Shown here: one piece after another, positions 9,739-18,967 of the stretch
Numbering within the stretch: position 1 is the stretch's first letter
How the letters are laid out: every line of letters begins with the position of its first letter
Assembly: GCA_025024175.1 (NCBI GenBank)
Contig: QCXZ01000137.1
Location: 65,622,911 to 65,686,910 of the forward strand
From: Rhyzopertha dominica
Lineage: Eukaryota; Arthropoda; Insecta; Coleoptera; Bostrichidae
Direction: 5' to 3'
Length of the DNA stretch: 64,000 nt
Program-made: the position numbers and the translations under genes
Notes under the pieces: generated by a model
Databases searched by the model: none
What the model was told of the DNA's origin: nothing
The model's input: only the letters and a program-made list of their open reading frames with translations

Positions 9739-10062
9739 TATAAACTCCCAGCGAGTCTGCTATGCAATCCTATTTAACGTTATTTTGCGTTATTTTATTC
9801 AGGCAATTACGCGTGCACCTGTTTTATGAAATAACTACATAAACACGGACACGTGTTGAAAAAACTGAGGTGCTAATAGAGATCTTATTAAGACACGGCA
9901 ATTTCGCTAACGACGTAGCAGTATCTCGTAACAGATTCGAGGCTGTGGCCGATTTATTTCGCAGATGTGCATAAATACATTTTCATATGTATTCATAAGC
10001 CTTAGATTAAACCGAACCTGTTCCTGCGTCACATATTGTCTCACGTTGCAATGCGTGGAAGA
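9739..10062. other. Short anonymous stretch
   Basis: Nothing was recognised between the Tc1 element and the weak mariner-like fragment. Confidence 0.4.
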
Positions 10063-10300
10063 TTAATGATAACGATAGTCGAGTACGATGCATACAGTAG
10101 GTGGTATTACCGTTAGCCTACTCTGATCTATCAAGGCAATTAATGCAGCTAAATAGTATGCGCAGCACCGGCGTTCTTGTTCCACANCTGTCTGAAAATG
10201 GGCATTATCATGCAACAGAACAAAAATCCTCCCTGCCGGATGCATATTATGGTTTATAATGGCGGGCGTTTGTGCCACAACAAACGCACCGCCTTCTTGA
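10063..10300 (-). pseudogene. Possible mariner transposase fragment
   Basis: The minus frame contains GRIFVLLHDNAHFQT, which matches the mariner block around the second catalytic Asp (LLHDNARPHTA). About 35 codons later a degraded stretch, IPPTVCIVLDYRYH, sits where HPPYSPDLAPSDYHLF is expected. An N at 10187 interrupts it. No first Asp block or ends were found. The call rests on one motif. Confidence 0.33.
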
Positions 10301-11449
10301 CCATCCGTGAGAATCTTTAAAACTGAAAACGCGCAATATCTGCACGTATACTGTATATTAATTTTGCAGAAAGCACGGGAAGGAATTGCTCGAATGACGG
10401 AGGTATTACTAAAACACAAGCTTATTGTCATGCATGGGAGATTATCCACTAGCCTAATTTTTGCACACGAACTGCCGATTCAGCGGTATTAATACTGACT
10501 GATAATCTATTTCTGCCACTACCCAGTTACTCACGTCCCCTTACACATATTCATCTCTCTGAAGACGATTCGAAGAATGCATCAGAAAAAGATTTTATAA
10601 GTACATTGTCGTAAACACTAGCAACGCGTTAACGGTGAAAATTCTTTTAAAAGAAGAAAATACACGAGTTGGACAGTTACATGACATAAAGTAGTGTTTA
10701 CTATTGTACAGGTTACCGTACACTACGGACATGACCAGAACAGAGATGCTATCTGACGCCACACATACTTAAATCTATTTTAGATTCGTGCAGGTGACAT
10801 AACAAATAAATATCTAGCAACAATTGATATAATAGTCCTAAGCACACCCAAGCCTAATATGAATCCATATCATGTGCGCTATTTAATTTGCGGAAGTTTG
10901 CAAAAATGCGACTGGATGCCATTACATCACTTCAGATTAGGAGCCTTTTAATATTTTTCGTAGACATTAAATGAATATTAAAAAACTTGATTAAAAAAAA
11001 ACATCGAAAACTGTACCCGGATACGTAGAATTTTGTCCACGTCTCTTATTTTTCAGGGGTCATAAAATTTGAAATGTAAAAATCCCTGGTCTGGATTTGA
11101 CGATCGAATTTATAATTTTGGTTATATCATCATAATTTTTTTGAGTGTTTCCATTGTTTTTTCTGTTGTTGTGCGTTTGAAAGCTTATTTACAGGACAAA
11201 ATGTGGTTATCTGCTATAAAATGGATCCAACAACCGGCAACCAGCATTCTGAGTTTTGGTCACACTATGTAGTTATCAGCGTTACGTTATGCTTAGGTTT
11301 TACATAATTATGGATGTCATTCGAGAGTTCGCAGCTATGATAAAAGGCGTAAAATTTATTTTATGTAGCGGACATTTTCTAAAAATAAAAATTAAATTTA
11401 ATTAATTAATTTTCTGTTGGTGTAATAAAACATTTTGTGCCGTAAGAAT
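10301..11449. other. AT-rich stretch, nothing recognised
   Basis: Anonymous short frames only. No repeat arms, RNA genes or transposase motifs were seen. Confidence 0.4.
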
Positions 11450-11640
11450 TTAGGATAGCAATGCCATCTGTCAGCATTACAATGACAAAGCCACCTAGCT
11501 GCTTTGGTATATAAGCAAAACCAGTTCTATGCCGTGCTGTCTACACTAGACCTAAACTGCAGTGATGAGCTGTAATCACAGCGAAATAGATCTATCTGCA
11601 GTTGGTTGAGGTGTAGACAGCACATCATAGACATGCATTT
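11450..11640 (+). repeat. Structured repeat family 2, copy 1
   Basis: The copy starts near TAAGAATTTAGGATAGCAATG and runs through GACAAAGCCACCTAGCTG into a long-hairpin segment at 11527-11630. The same two parts occur in copy 2 at 12253-12550. No protein frame is present. It may be a SINE-like or retrozyme-like non-autonomous element. Confidence 0.7.
11527..11630 (+). ncRNA. Hammerhead-like structured segment, copy 1
   Basis: The outer stem CTATG..GTGCTGTCTACAC (arm 11534-11546) pairs perfectly with GTGTAGACAGCAC (11611-11623)..CATAG. An inner stem CTGCAG (11557-11562) pairs with CTGCAG (11596-11601). Between them lie TGATGA (11563-11568), a hairpin GCTGT-AATC-ACAGC and GAAA (11583-11586), then TAGATC. 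This is the strand order of a type I hammerhead. The base before TGATGA is G instead of the required C, so it is a relative, a degraded copy, or an independent three-way junction. It is not shown to be catalytic. Confidence 0.5.
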
Positions 11641-12252
11641 TAATTTTTGTGTCGTATTCGCTCGATTGTTTCTCGTGAATATTTTCCTTTCCTCCTATCC
11701 CTACAAATATACATTTCTATTGCAAACGTTGTAAGTAATAAGAAGAAAGGTTCCCTTCGCTAATGAAATCGTACATAACATAAATATGATATGAATTAAC
11801 TACATTTATTAGTCCGCATTGTGGAAAGTCATGGAACTACTTATCTAGCAATTGGTGTACCATATTATACTACAATGCGCCATGTAGGTTACGTTATTAT
11901 CTACCCGTACCCTATTATTTTTTGGTATTATATTATTTTTTCATTACTTGTTAACTAAGCGAAATACTACCTTATTGTCATTTTTTTTTCTATAAACGGA
12001 AATATACAAGCAATTTCATACACTACACTTGTTATTTATCACATCCTTTTTAATCGCAAGTCACTTTTATTGTGCTATATTGACAGAGTATACAACCAGC
12101 TCTCATTGTTGAACTAGGCACATTGATCTAAAGCAGCAATAACAAGTGATAATAGTAAATACGTTTTTTAGGCGAAAATCAACTTATATGTGAAGTAGGA
12201 AGGAAACATATGCTGTGTCCTTTATGTTCCAAAGAAGAGAGAAAACATAAGT
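11641..12252. other. AT-rich spacer between the two family-2 repeats
   Basis: No feature was recognised. Confidence 0.4.
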
Positions 12253-12257
12253 TTAGA

Positions 12258-12400
12258 TGGCAATGCCATCTGTCATCATTACACTGACATGATGACAAAG
12301 CCACCTAGCTGACCTTTAGGAAGTAGATCCCATAACGACAGCCAGGTGGCTTTGTCATCATGTCAGTGTAATGCTGANAGATGGCATTGCCATCTAAATT
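12258..12400. repeat. Near-perfect inverted repeat (about 57-bp arms)
   Basis: The left arm runs AGATGGCAATGCCATCT..CACCTAGCTG and the right arm CAGCCAGGTGG..AGATGGCATTGCCATCT. They are reverse complements with only a few mismatches, around a loop of about 25 nt. The arm tip AGATGGCAATGCCATCT is itself nearly palindromic. Confidence 0.85.
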
Positions 12401-12446
12401 CTTACTTACATCATACCAAGCCCTTGATATGTAGGCAAAACCAGTT

Positions 12447-12549
12447 CTATGCCGTGCTGTCTGCACTTGCCCTAAACTGCAGTGATGAACTATAATGGTA
12501 GCGAAATAGATCTATCTACAGAGGTTGTGGTGCAGACAGCACAGCATAG
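12447..12549 (+). ncRNA. Hammerhead-like structured segment, copy 2
   Basis: The outer stem GTGCTGTCTGCAC (12454-12466) pairs perfectly with GTGCAGACAGCAC (12530-12542). Compared with copy 1, one pair changed from A-T to G-C on both sides, which preserves the stem. TGATGA and GAAATAGATCTAT are kept, while the hairpin between them has decayed (ACTATAATGGTAGC). The inner stem has one mismatch (CTGCAG with CTACAG). Confidence 0.5.
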
Positions 12550-12550
12550 C

Positions 12551-12896
12551 GGTGCTGGCTACCCGTTCTTCTTTATTTGGTTGGAATTATGCAATTATCT
12601 TTATGGAAGTTGAAATCATGCGGTCAGCTTTTGGACTAAAGTATTGCACTTTGTTACTATCGGTCCCAGCAAACACTCGTCTCGCATATGTTTTAATTCA
12701 TTAATATGAATCATTGATTGGGACTTATTATCTTGTACGTCATCTGCAATTAGATTATATTCTTCTCTTTTTCGTCCCCTACATACTGTTAGCAATACAA
12801 TTACTTTTACAACTTATTCCTAGGCATCACTTTTGACAGAGTCAAATGATAATTTACAGAATGGTTAATAAAAAAGCTAGCAGCTTAACAAACGTG
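12551..12896. other. Anonymous stretch before the LTR element
   Basis: Nothing was recognised. The last four bases, CGTG, match the four bases after the right LTR. Confidence 0.4.
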
Positions 12897-13782
12897 TGTT
12901 AAATGTCAATTTTTGTATCTACGTTATTATTAAAATAAAAGGTGTTTTTGTGCGTTTATTAATTTCTTGCTATGTTTAGAATCGCTGTTAATAAGATAAA
13001 TACTAAAATCGAAGCGAATGCGTATGCGTGCGATTAATTGTTTTGGAGAGAAATATCAGCGTCGCGAGGAGATGCAAAAGTAGGCAATGAGTATGGATGT
13101 GTCATTTTTGACAGAGAGAAATATTCTTGATTTTGGCTCAGGGAGAGCGAGGTCTTTGGCCATGTTGTGCCTCAGGCAGAGAGAGTAAGGTCTTTGGCCA
13201 TGTTGTGCCTCAGGCAGAGAGAGTAAGGTCTTTGGCCATGATGTGCCTCAGGCAGTTTGAAACCCCTAGCGCAGAGTGCCCGGTTAACAGCCGTGGTTCC
13301 TTCGAGTGGAGGACTTGCATTCCGGGGGGTAATGCAGGATATCTCGAATGACATAGTTCTGGTGGAGAGGGTAGCCTTATTAGGTGCCCCCGATCCGGGC
13401 TATTGGAATGCGACCCTATAGGCCTTAGGGTGAGCGTTCGGGGAAGCCTCTACTATTTCAGGTTGACACTAGCTAGTTGTTGAAGAGAGAAAACTAACAA
13501 GGTATTCATAACCACCATTGACTAATGATGTAATCTCAGGGATGAAGCCATGGACAGGATAAGGATGATGCCCTGGGGTGAAAACCCCTCTGTGAGTCTT
13601 AACTGTATCTGTTAGAGTTTAACGGATGAGTAACTTATGTTTTGTTTTTGCATCTCCCGCGCGTATGTGAAATCGCCTTGACTGTCCACCGGAGTGACCG
13701 CATTGTTATGACCCACGGATGAAGGCGGCGATAATGTAAGTCCTTCTTGATTATTCCCGCTCTAGTTTTTCTACGTTTTTCA
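12897..13782 (+). repeat. Long terminal repeat, left (886 bp)
   Basis: It begins TGTTAAATGTC and ends CTACGTTTTTCA. It is identical by eye to 18120-18967 apart from one additional 38-bp tandem unit. Confidence 0.85.
13151..13254 (+). repeat. 38-bp tandem repeat in left LTR, 2.7 units
   Basis: Units begin GGTCTTTGGCCATG at 13151, 13189 and 13227. The right LTR has one unit fewer (18374-18439), which accounts for the whole 38-bp length difference between the two LTRs. Confidence 0.9.
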
Positions 13783-13793
13783 TTCAGGTGTGG

Positions 13794-14022
13794 GGTCAAA
13801 CAATCGGTTCACAGATTCGATGAGATGAATTCAAAAAGTTTACGCACGTTTTATCGCAGCGCAGTGGTTTGACAAATTATAGTTTGTCGTAATTATCATT
13901 GGTGGTCAAACAATCGCTTCACTGATTCGATGAGATTAATAATAACGTATTCAACATTTTTAGCACGTTTTGTCGCAGCGCAGTGGTATGACAAGTTATC
14001 GTTTGTCGTAATTATAATTAGT
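13794..14022 (+). repeat. Tandem repeat, two copies of about 110-119 bp
   Basis: Copy 1 (about 13794-13903) and copy 2 (about 13904-14022) share GGTCAAACAATCG, GATTCGATGAGAT, CGCAGCGCAGTGG and GTTTGTCGTAATTAT. A third start may follow (GTGGTTAAGCGGCGG). Its position just inside the left LTR and upstream of the LINE ORFs would suit tandem promoter monomers of a LINE 5' UTR, or LTR-element leader repeats. Which of the two is unclear. Confidence 0.8.
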
Positions 14023-14394
14023 GGTTAAGCGGCGGCTGACAGTTTTTGTGCAAAAGACGTTTGTTCAGCAAAGTTCTTGGCCTTAACAGGATCTCTTTTG
14101 TTTCGGCGTGATTATTGGTAGATCTAATACCTCTATCATACATGTTTTGCATATTCTTCATGTTCATGCAAATATGGGTACCCATCATCAACATCCTCAT
14201 CATCAACATCATCATCATTTTCCTTCATTTCTTGATGTTTAATAACATCCTATGATAACATTATACAGGCAGTTGCCCAATCGTGTAATTATCAAGCCCC
14301 GAAGCGCTGTTGACCTTTCTGAAATCTTGCGATGAGAATCAACCAAGTACATTTCTTATTTTCTAATTAAAGATAAGGTAATGCACAGCGAGTA

Positions 14395-14733
14395 GACGTG
14401 ATCCAGCGATGCTCCGGTTATTTGTGTTCAAAGTGCCCAGTTTATGACTGTGATTCAAATTTGTATTCTGAAGACCTAGAATCGCCAGATTCTGCTCAGG
14501 ATAGGCAGCTAATATTCCGCAACAAGAAGTTGTTGAGAGGAACCAATATTTCCATAAGATCATAAGATCTCACGAGGAAGCGCCTAGAATTACTAAAACT
14601 CTGTAGCTCTGAATTTGGTGCTTGTAACGTATGGACTTACCAGGGTTATGTCAAAGTAATAGTAAATGGTCGTAAATACTCTGTAAATTCTGTTGACGAT
14701 ATAGTCAATATACAGAACAGTATCTATCGGTAG
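14395..14733 (+). pseudogene. LINE ORF1 fragment
   Basis: A plus frame reads CSKCPVYDC with closely spaced cysteines, then an acidic stretch and RQLIFRNKKLL. After one stop it continues in the same frame as RKRLELLKLCSSEFGACNVW and then YVKVIVNGRKYSVNSVDDI. The last block resembles the C-terminal domain of ORF1 in many insect LINEs (LL..a....f..VWv.dGkI.v......i.s.dDl), related to a baculovirus FP-like domain. It lies directly upstream of an endonuclease-RT region on the same strand, as expected for ORF1. The upstream part of ORF1 was not found. Confidence 0.55.
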
Positions 14734-15054
14734 CAGTTAATTGGCAACGTTATCCTTTTATTATGTGTGGCGCCGATTTGTTGCTAGCGTAAAATGTAAT
14801 GCTTTTCCAGAAGCTACCGCCGGTTGTTTTGCTTTTATTTAATTTAACAATTAAACAGACTTCAATACAATTTAGTTTAATTAAGTCAGGTTGTATTTGT
14901 TCTCATTTAGAGGTAATAGATATCCTGTATTGTGTATTAGTTTAGCTTATAATTTTTATGAAGGTTGCACATCTTATGTAAGATCGCTCTTAGTACATTT
15001 TCAAGATTTTATCAATTTAGTTTAAAGGACAAATTATGATGTTTTTATGGTTAG

Positions 15055-17500
15055 CGAGAGATGATTATCTAATAATGTAGATCTATCTATTTTAGCAATA
15101 CCTGGTTACAATCTTCGTTATACGCATCGTGCTGAGGGACGAAGTGGTGGCATATAACAAGTCGACTTTTTGTAACTCGTTAATAGAGTTCGATTTTGAG
15201 ATTAATTCCTTTATTGACTGTTTGTTTTTTTAGCATCCGCGTAGGGACTGTAAATTATGTATTCGGCGTATGCTATCGTCCGCCTAACTCCAGCTTGGGC
15301 AATTTTGTTGAAACCCTTGATAATATATTTGGTTTTGTTTGCGGTATGTATGATTAATTTGTCTGTTTGGGTGATTTCAACATTAATTTCCTAAATATTT
15401 CTAACCCTGTGTGTGCATGTTTGGAGGCATACAACTTGGTGTAAGTCTTGGATGAACCGAATAGAGTGACTGGTAACTCAAGCTTACTGATTGATCCTTT
15501 ATTCGTATCCCATTCTCTGAATGTTACAAGATACGGTACGAAGAACTGTGATGATATTTCTGACCACAGATTGGTTTATTGTGAATTTAGTTCACCTAAG
15601 GTTAAATGTGAGCCCAAATATGTTACTTATGTGTAGATCTTTCAGACGCTTTGATGTCAGTGAGTTTCGAAAAAGTTTGGATTCTATTGAATGGACTGAT
15701 GTGATACGTGAAACCAATATTGATAAGAAACTTGAAAATTTCAACACCCTAATTATTTCTCTTTGATTGGCATGCCCCGATGGTAACTTCTAGGGTACTA
15801 AAGTCCAATGCAATGTGGTGTTACCCTGAACTCAAATGTCTCACGAGTAAACGTGGTGCATCCTTAAAAAATATAAACGAAGTAAACTTCCTGAAAATTT
15901 TGCTGTATACAAGAGGTTGAAGAACTTGATTGTGAACTCTGTCAGGATGGAAAAACGTCGTTACATAGGTTCAGTTGCTTATAGTGGAGATATACATACT
16001 ACTTGGTTGGCCCTGTGCAATTTAAATATTGGTACTAACAAAGTGAGATCTGAACTACCTTCTAATTTGTCTAATAGCAATTTCATTAACGCATATTTTT
16101 CACAGTGTTTTTCAATCAAATAATATCGTCTCTAATCATAGAATGCAATATTATGAGAATGCTAGATTCCCATTCTTACAAGAATTTTCCTTGAGAATGG
16201 TTACTTTAGAAGAGGTACATTCCGCAGTCTTTAGCGCAAAAAAAATATGATTGTGGCAAAGACAACATCTCGTTGAAAATGTTGCGCTTATATATTCCCA
16301 TTATTGATTTATACCTATTACACGTCTTCAATTATTGTTGTATGGAAAAAGCTTATTTCCCTACAATGTGGAAGAAAGTCATCGCAATACATCTACTTAA
16401 AAAGTCTAATCCTGAAAACTTGTTGGATTTACATTTGATTAGCATCTTACCTGCAACTTCAAATCTGTTTGAATCTATAGTCTACGAACAGATATCTGAC
16501 TTTGTCTTTTCTAGGAAAATCATTATCGATGCTCAGTGCGGATTCAGACGCGGTCGAAGCACTCCTACTGCACTAGCTTCAGTCATTGATGATCTCATTT
16601 CAGCTTATGATACGGGTTTAGTCAGTGCTTTGGTTTTGCTCCATTTTTCAAAAGCGTTCGATACTATTAATCATGGTCTGTTATGTCCCAAACTAAAGTC
16701 TTGCGGTTTCAATAGTTTGTCGGTACAGTTTATTAGATCTTACTTGAGCGATAGAACCCAAGTGGTAAAATAAATATAGTGTCTCCTTTGAATTGTCAGT
16801 TAGATCTGGTGTTCTGCAAGGCTCCACATTAGGATCTCGGCTTTTCATAATATGTACGTCTGATATAGCGAACTCAGTTCTTCATTGTAAAGTAATAACT
16901 TACGCCGATTACACACAGTTGTATTTTAGTTTCGATAAGCATGATTTCGCAAGGGCTGACAAAATTCTGAACAAAGAACTTGAAAAATTAAGAAAACTGT
17001 CTGCTGAACATGGCCTTCAATTGAATTTGTCTAAGTCGCAGTTGATGGTCTTTGGTTATAAAGGTAGTATAAAATTTCTTATACGGTCTTTCAATATTTA
17101 TATAGATTGCTCAAGATTAAATTTTGTTGATCATACTTTAATCTCATTATGGACACTCAGATCCGGTTTAAGCTGCATGTAACTAAGTTAATACAAAAAT
17201 CATTTTTAACCTTAAGTTATTTTATGCTTGTAGACATTTTTAACCGTTAATTTGAAAAGGCAATCATGTGATTTACTCGTTCTCGTCCTCTTTAATTATT
17301 GCAATTTTTTATATTACCCCTGTTTGGATTCGGTTGGTAGAAACAGGATTCAGATTGTTTAGAATGCATGGTGTCGCTTATTTTTTGGCTTGCAACGCCG
17401 GGACCACGTATCTTACAGGATTAACTCTTTGAACCGGCTACGCATGGATTCCCGCTGGAGTTTTCATTTGAGTTGTTTCGTCCAAGCTTTACTAAATTCT
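15055..17500 (+). pseudogene. LINE endonuclease-reverse transcriptase (Jockey/CR1 type), decayed
   Basis: Blocks occur in the order of a non-LTR pol protein. The endonuclease part has ILAIPGYNLRYTHRAEGRSG, LGDFNINFL, RVTGNSSLLIDPLF and ISDHRLV (15060-15600). A linker follows (15600-16260), then the RT. FDTINHGLL is motif A, where the usual DLSKAFDT reads HFSKAFDT. RSGVLQGSTLGSRLF is motif B, and YADYTQLYF is motif C, where the second catalytic Asp is changed (YADD to YADY). NLSKSQ follows. The C-terminal block RDHVSYRINSLNRLRMDSRW is near 17395-17460. At least six frameshifts or stops break it up. The longest open piece is 166 codons. It is inactive. Confidence 0.88.
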
Positions 17501-17983
17501 CCTCATGCATGTGATAACTTGAGGTCTAAGCTTGCTCCTCATTCAACTACGCACTCACGTGATACACGAAATAAAGCTAAGTATTCACATACAACGCTGT
17601 AAGGCGGTAAGGCTGTAAAGCTGTAAGGCTCACCCTTCGGAGCGAGTTTAAAAAAACAACTAAATATTAACAAATTCAAATTTAAACTAAGGCAGTTATT
17701 TTTCGATTGTCAGATTTCATGATAACCATGACTTACTTCGTTCGTTCGGACTCGATGAGGTTCGTTGACTGCTATTCAACTAATAAGTTGTTTAATATCG
17801 CTTTTAAACTTGTGCTCTATTTTGTTTATTATTGATTCTATTTTTTTTGCTGTCCTAACTAATATAAATAGTTGAGTTTACTCTAAAGATTAAGTAGAAT
17901 AGCTTCTGCTAGACTTTGCCTTTATTGATCATGTATTACTCTGAGTATCTGCTCTTGTTTTAATAAAATCTATTTATTATTAT
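17501..17983 (+). other. Probable LINE 3' end and tail
   Basis: The stretch contains short local repeats (GCTGTAAGGCT-type, 17598-17631) and ends in TATTTATTATTAT near 17970-17982. That simple tail could be the LINE 3' terminus. The boundary was not confirmed by a target-site duplication. Confidence 0.4.
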
Positions 17984-18119
17984 CAAATCCATTTATTACA
18001 TCAGATACCATTGATGAGGACAGTGGCTCAGATGAAGTACTATTGCCTAATTTATCCAAATCAAGTAGGGATACCGAATAATTATGTCGCGAGGACACGA
18101 CCCTGTTAGGTTGGCCGAA
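17984..18119 (+). other. Acidic open frame at the end of the LTR-element interior
   Basis: A plus frame encodes SDTIDEDSGSDEVLLPNLSK and stops at 18081, just before the right LTR. It may be the last remnant of the LTR element's own polyprotein. The family is unknown. Confidence 0.35.
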
Positions 18120-18967
18120 TGTTAAATGTCAATTTTTGTATCTACGTTATTATTAAAATAAAAGGTGTTTTTGTGCGTTTATTAATTTCTTGCTATGTTT
18201 AGAATCGCTGTTAATAAGATAAATACTAAAATCGAAGCGAATGCGTATGCGTGCGATTAATTGTTTTGGAGAGAAATATCAGCGTCGCGAGGAGATGCAA
18301 AAGTAGGCAATGAGTATGGATGTGTCATTTTTGACAGAGAGAAATATTCTTGATTTTGGCTCAGGGAGAGCGAGGTCTTTGGCCATGTTGTGCCTCAGGC
18401 AGAGAGAGTAAGGTCTTTGGCCATGATGTGCCTCAGGCAGTTTGAAACCCCTAGCGCAGAGTGCCCGGTTAACAGCCGTGGTTCCTTCGAGTGGAGGACT
18501 TGCATTCCGGGGGGTAATGCAGGATATCTCGAATGACATAGTTCTGGTGGAGAGGGTAGCCTTATTAGGTGCCCCCGATCCGGGCTATTGGAATGCGACC
18601 CTATAGGCCTTAGGGTGAGCGTTCGGGGAAGCCTCTACTATTTCAGGTTGACACTAGCTAGTTGTTGAAGAGAGAAAACTAACAAGGTATTCATAACCAC
18701 CATTGACTAATGATGTAATCTCAGGGATGAAGCCATGGACAGGATAAGGATGATGCCCTGGGGTGAAAACCCCTCTGTGAGTCTTAACTGTATCTGTTAG
18801 AGTTTAACGGATGAGTAACTTATGTTTTGTTTTTGCATCTCCCGCGCGTATGTGAAATCGCCTTGACTGTCCACCGGAGTGACCGCATTGTTATGACCCA
18901 CGGATGAAGGCGGCGATAATGTAAGTCCTTCTTGATTATTCCCGCTCTAGTTTTTCTACGTTTTTCA
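18120..18967 (+). repeat. Long terminal repeat, right (848 bp)
   Basis: Identical by eye to the left LTR except for one missing 38-bp unit. CGTG follows at 18968-18971. Confidence 0.85.

Larger units (their letters stand above)
12253..12550 (+). repeat. Structured repeat family 2, copy 2 with inverted arm
   Basis: This copy has the 5' arm twice in opposite orientation (12258-12315 and 12342-12400), followed by the hairpin segment at 12447-12549. One N lies at 12378. The 5' arm of copy 1 matches both arms. Confidence 0.7.
12897..18967 (+). mobile_element. LTR retrotransposon-like element carrying a decayed LINE
   Basis: Two direct repeats (12897-13782 and 18120-18967) both begin TG and end CA. 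They are flanked outside by CGTG (12893-12896 and 18968-18971), a 4-bp target-site duplication. I saw no substitution between them; they differ only by one 38-bp tandem unit. The interior (13783-18119) lacks recognisable gag, protease or integrase. It holds a tandem repeat, a decayed non-LTR retrotransposon, and a short acidic open frame (stop at 18081) near the right LTR. No clear primer-binding site or polypurine tract was found. Orientation is not certain; plus is assumed. Confidence 0.68.

Noticed and set aside
13172..13354. Short open frames inside the LTR, repeated in the right LTR.
   Set aside because: They are on the opposite strand or arise from the 38-bp tandem repeat. LTRs are non-coding, and the duplication explains their apparent conservation.
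14018..14218. Methionine-rich minus-strand open frame.
   Set aside because: It comes from a CAT-rich low-complexity stretch and lies opposite the LINE 5' region. No domain.
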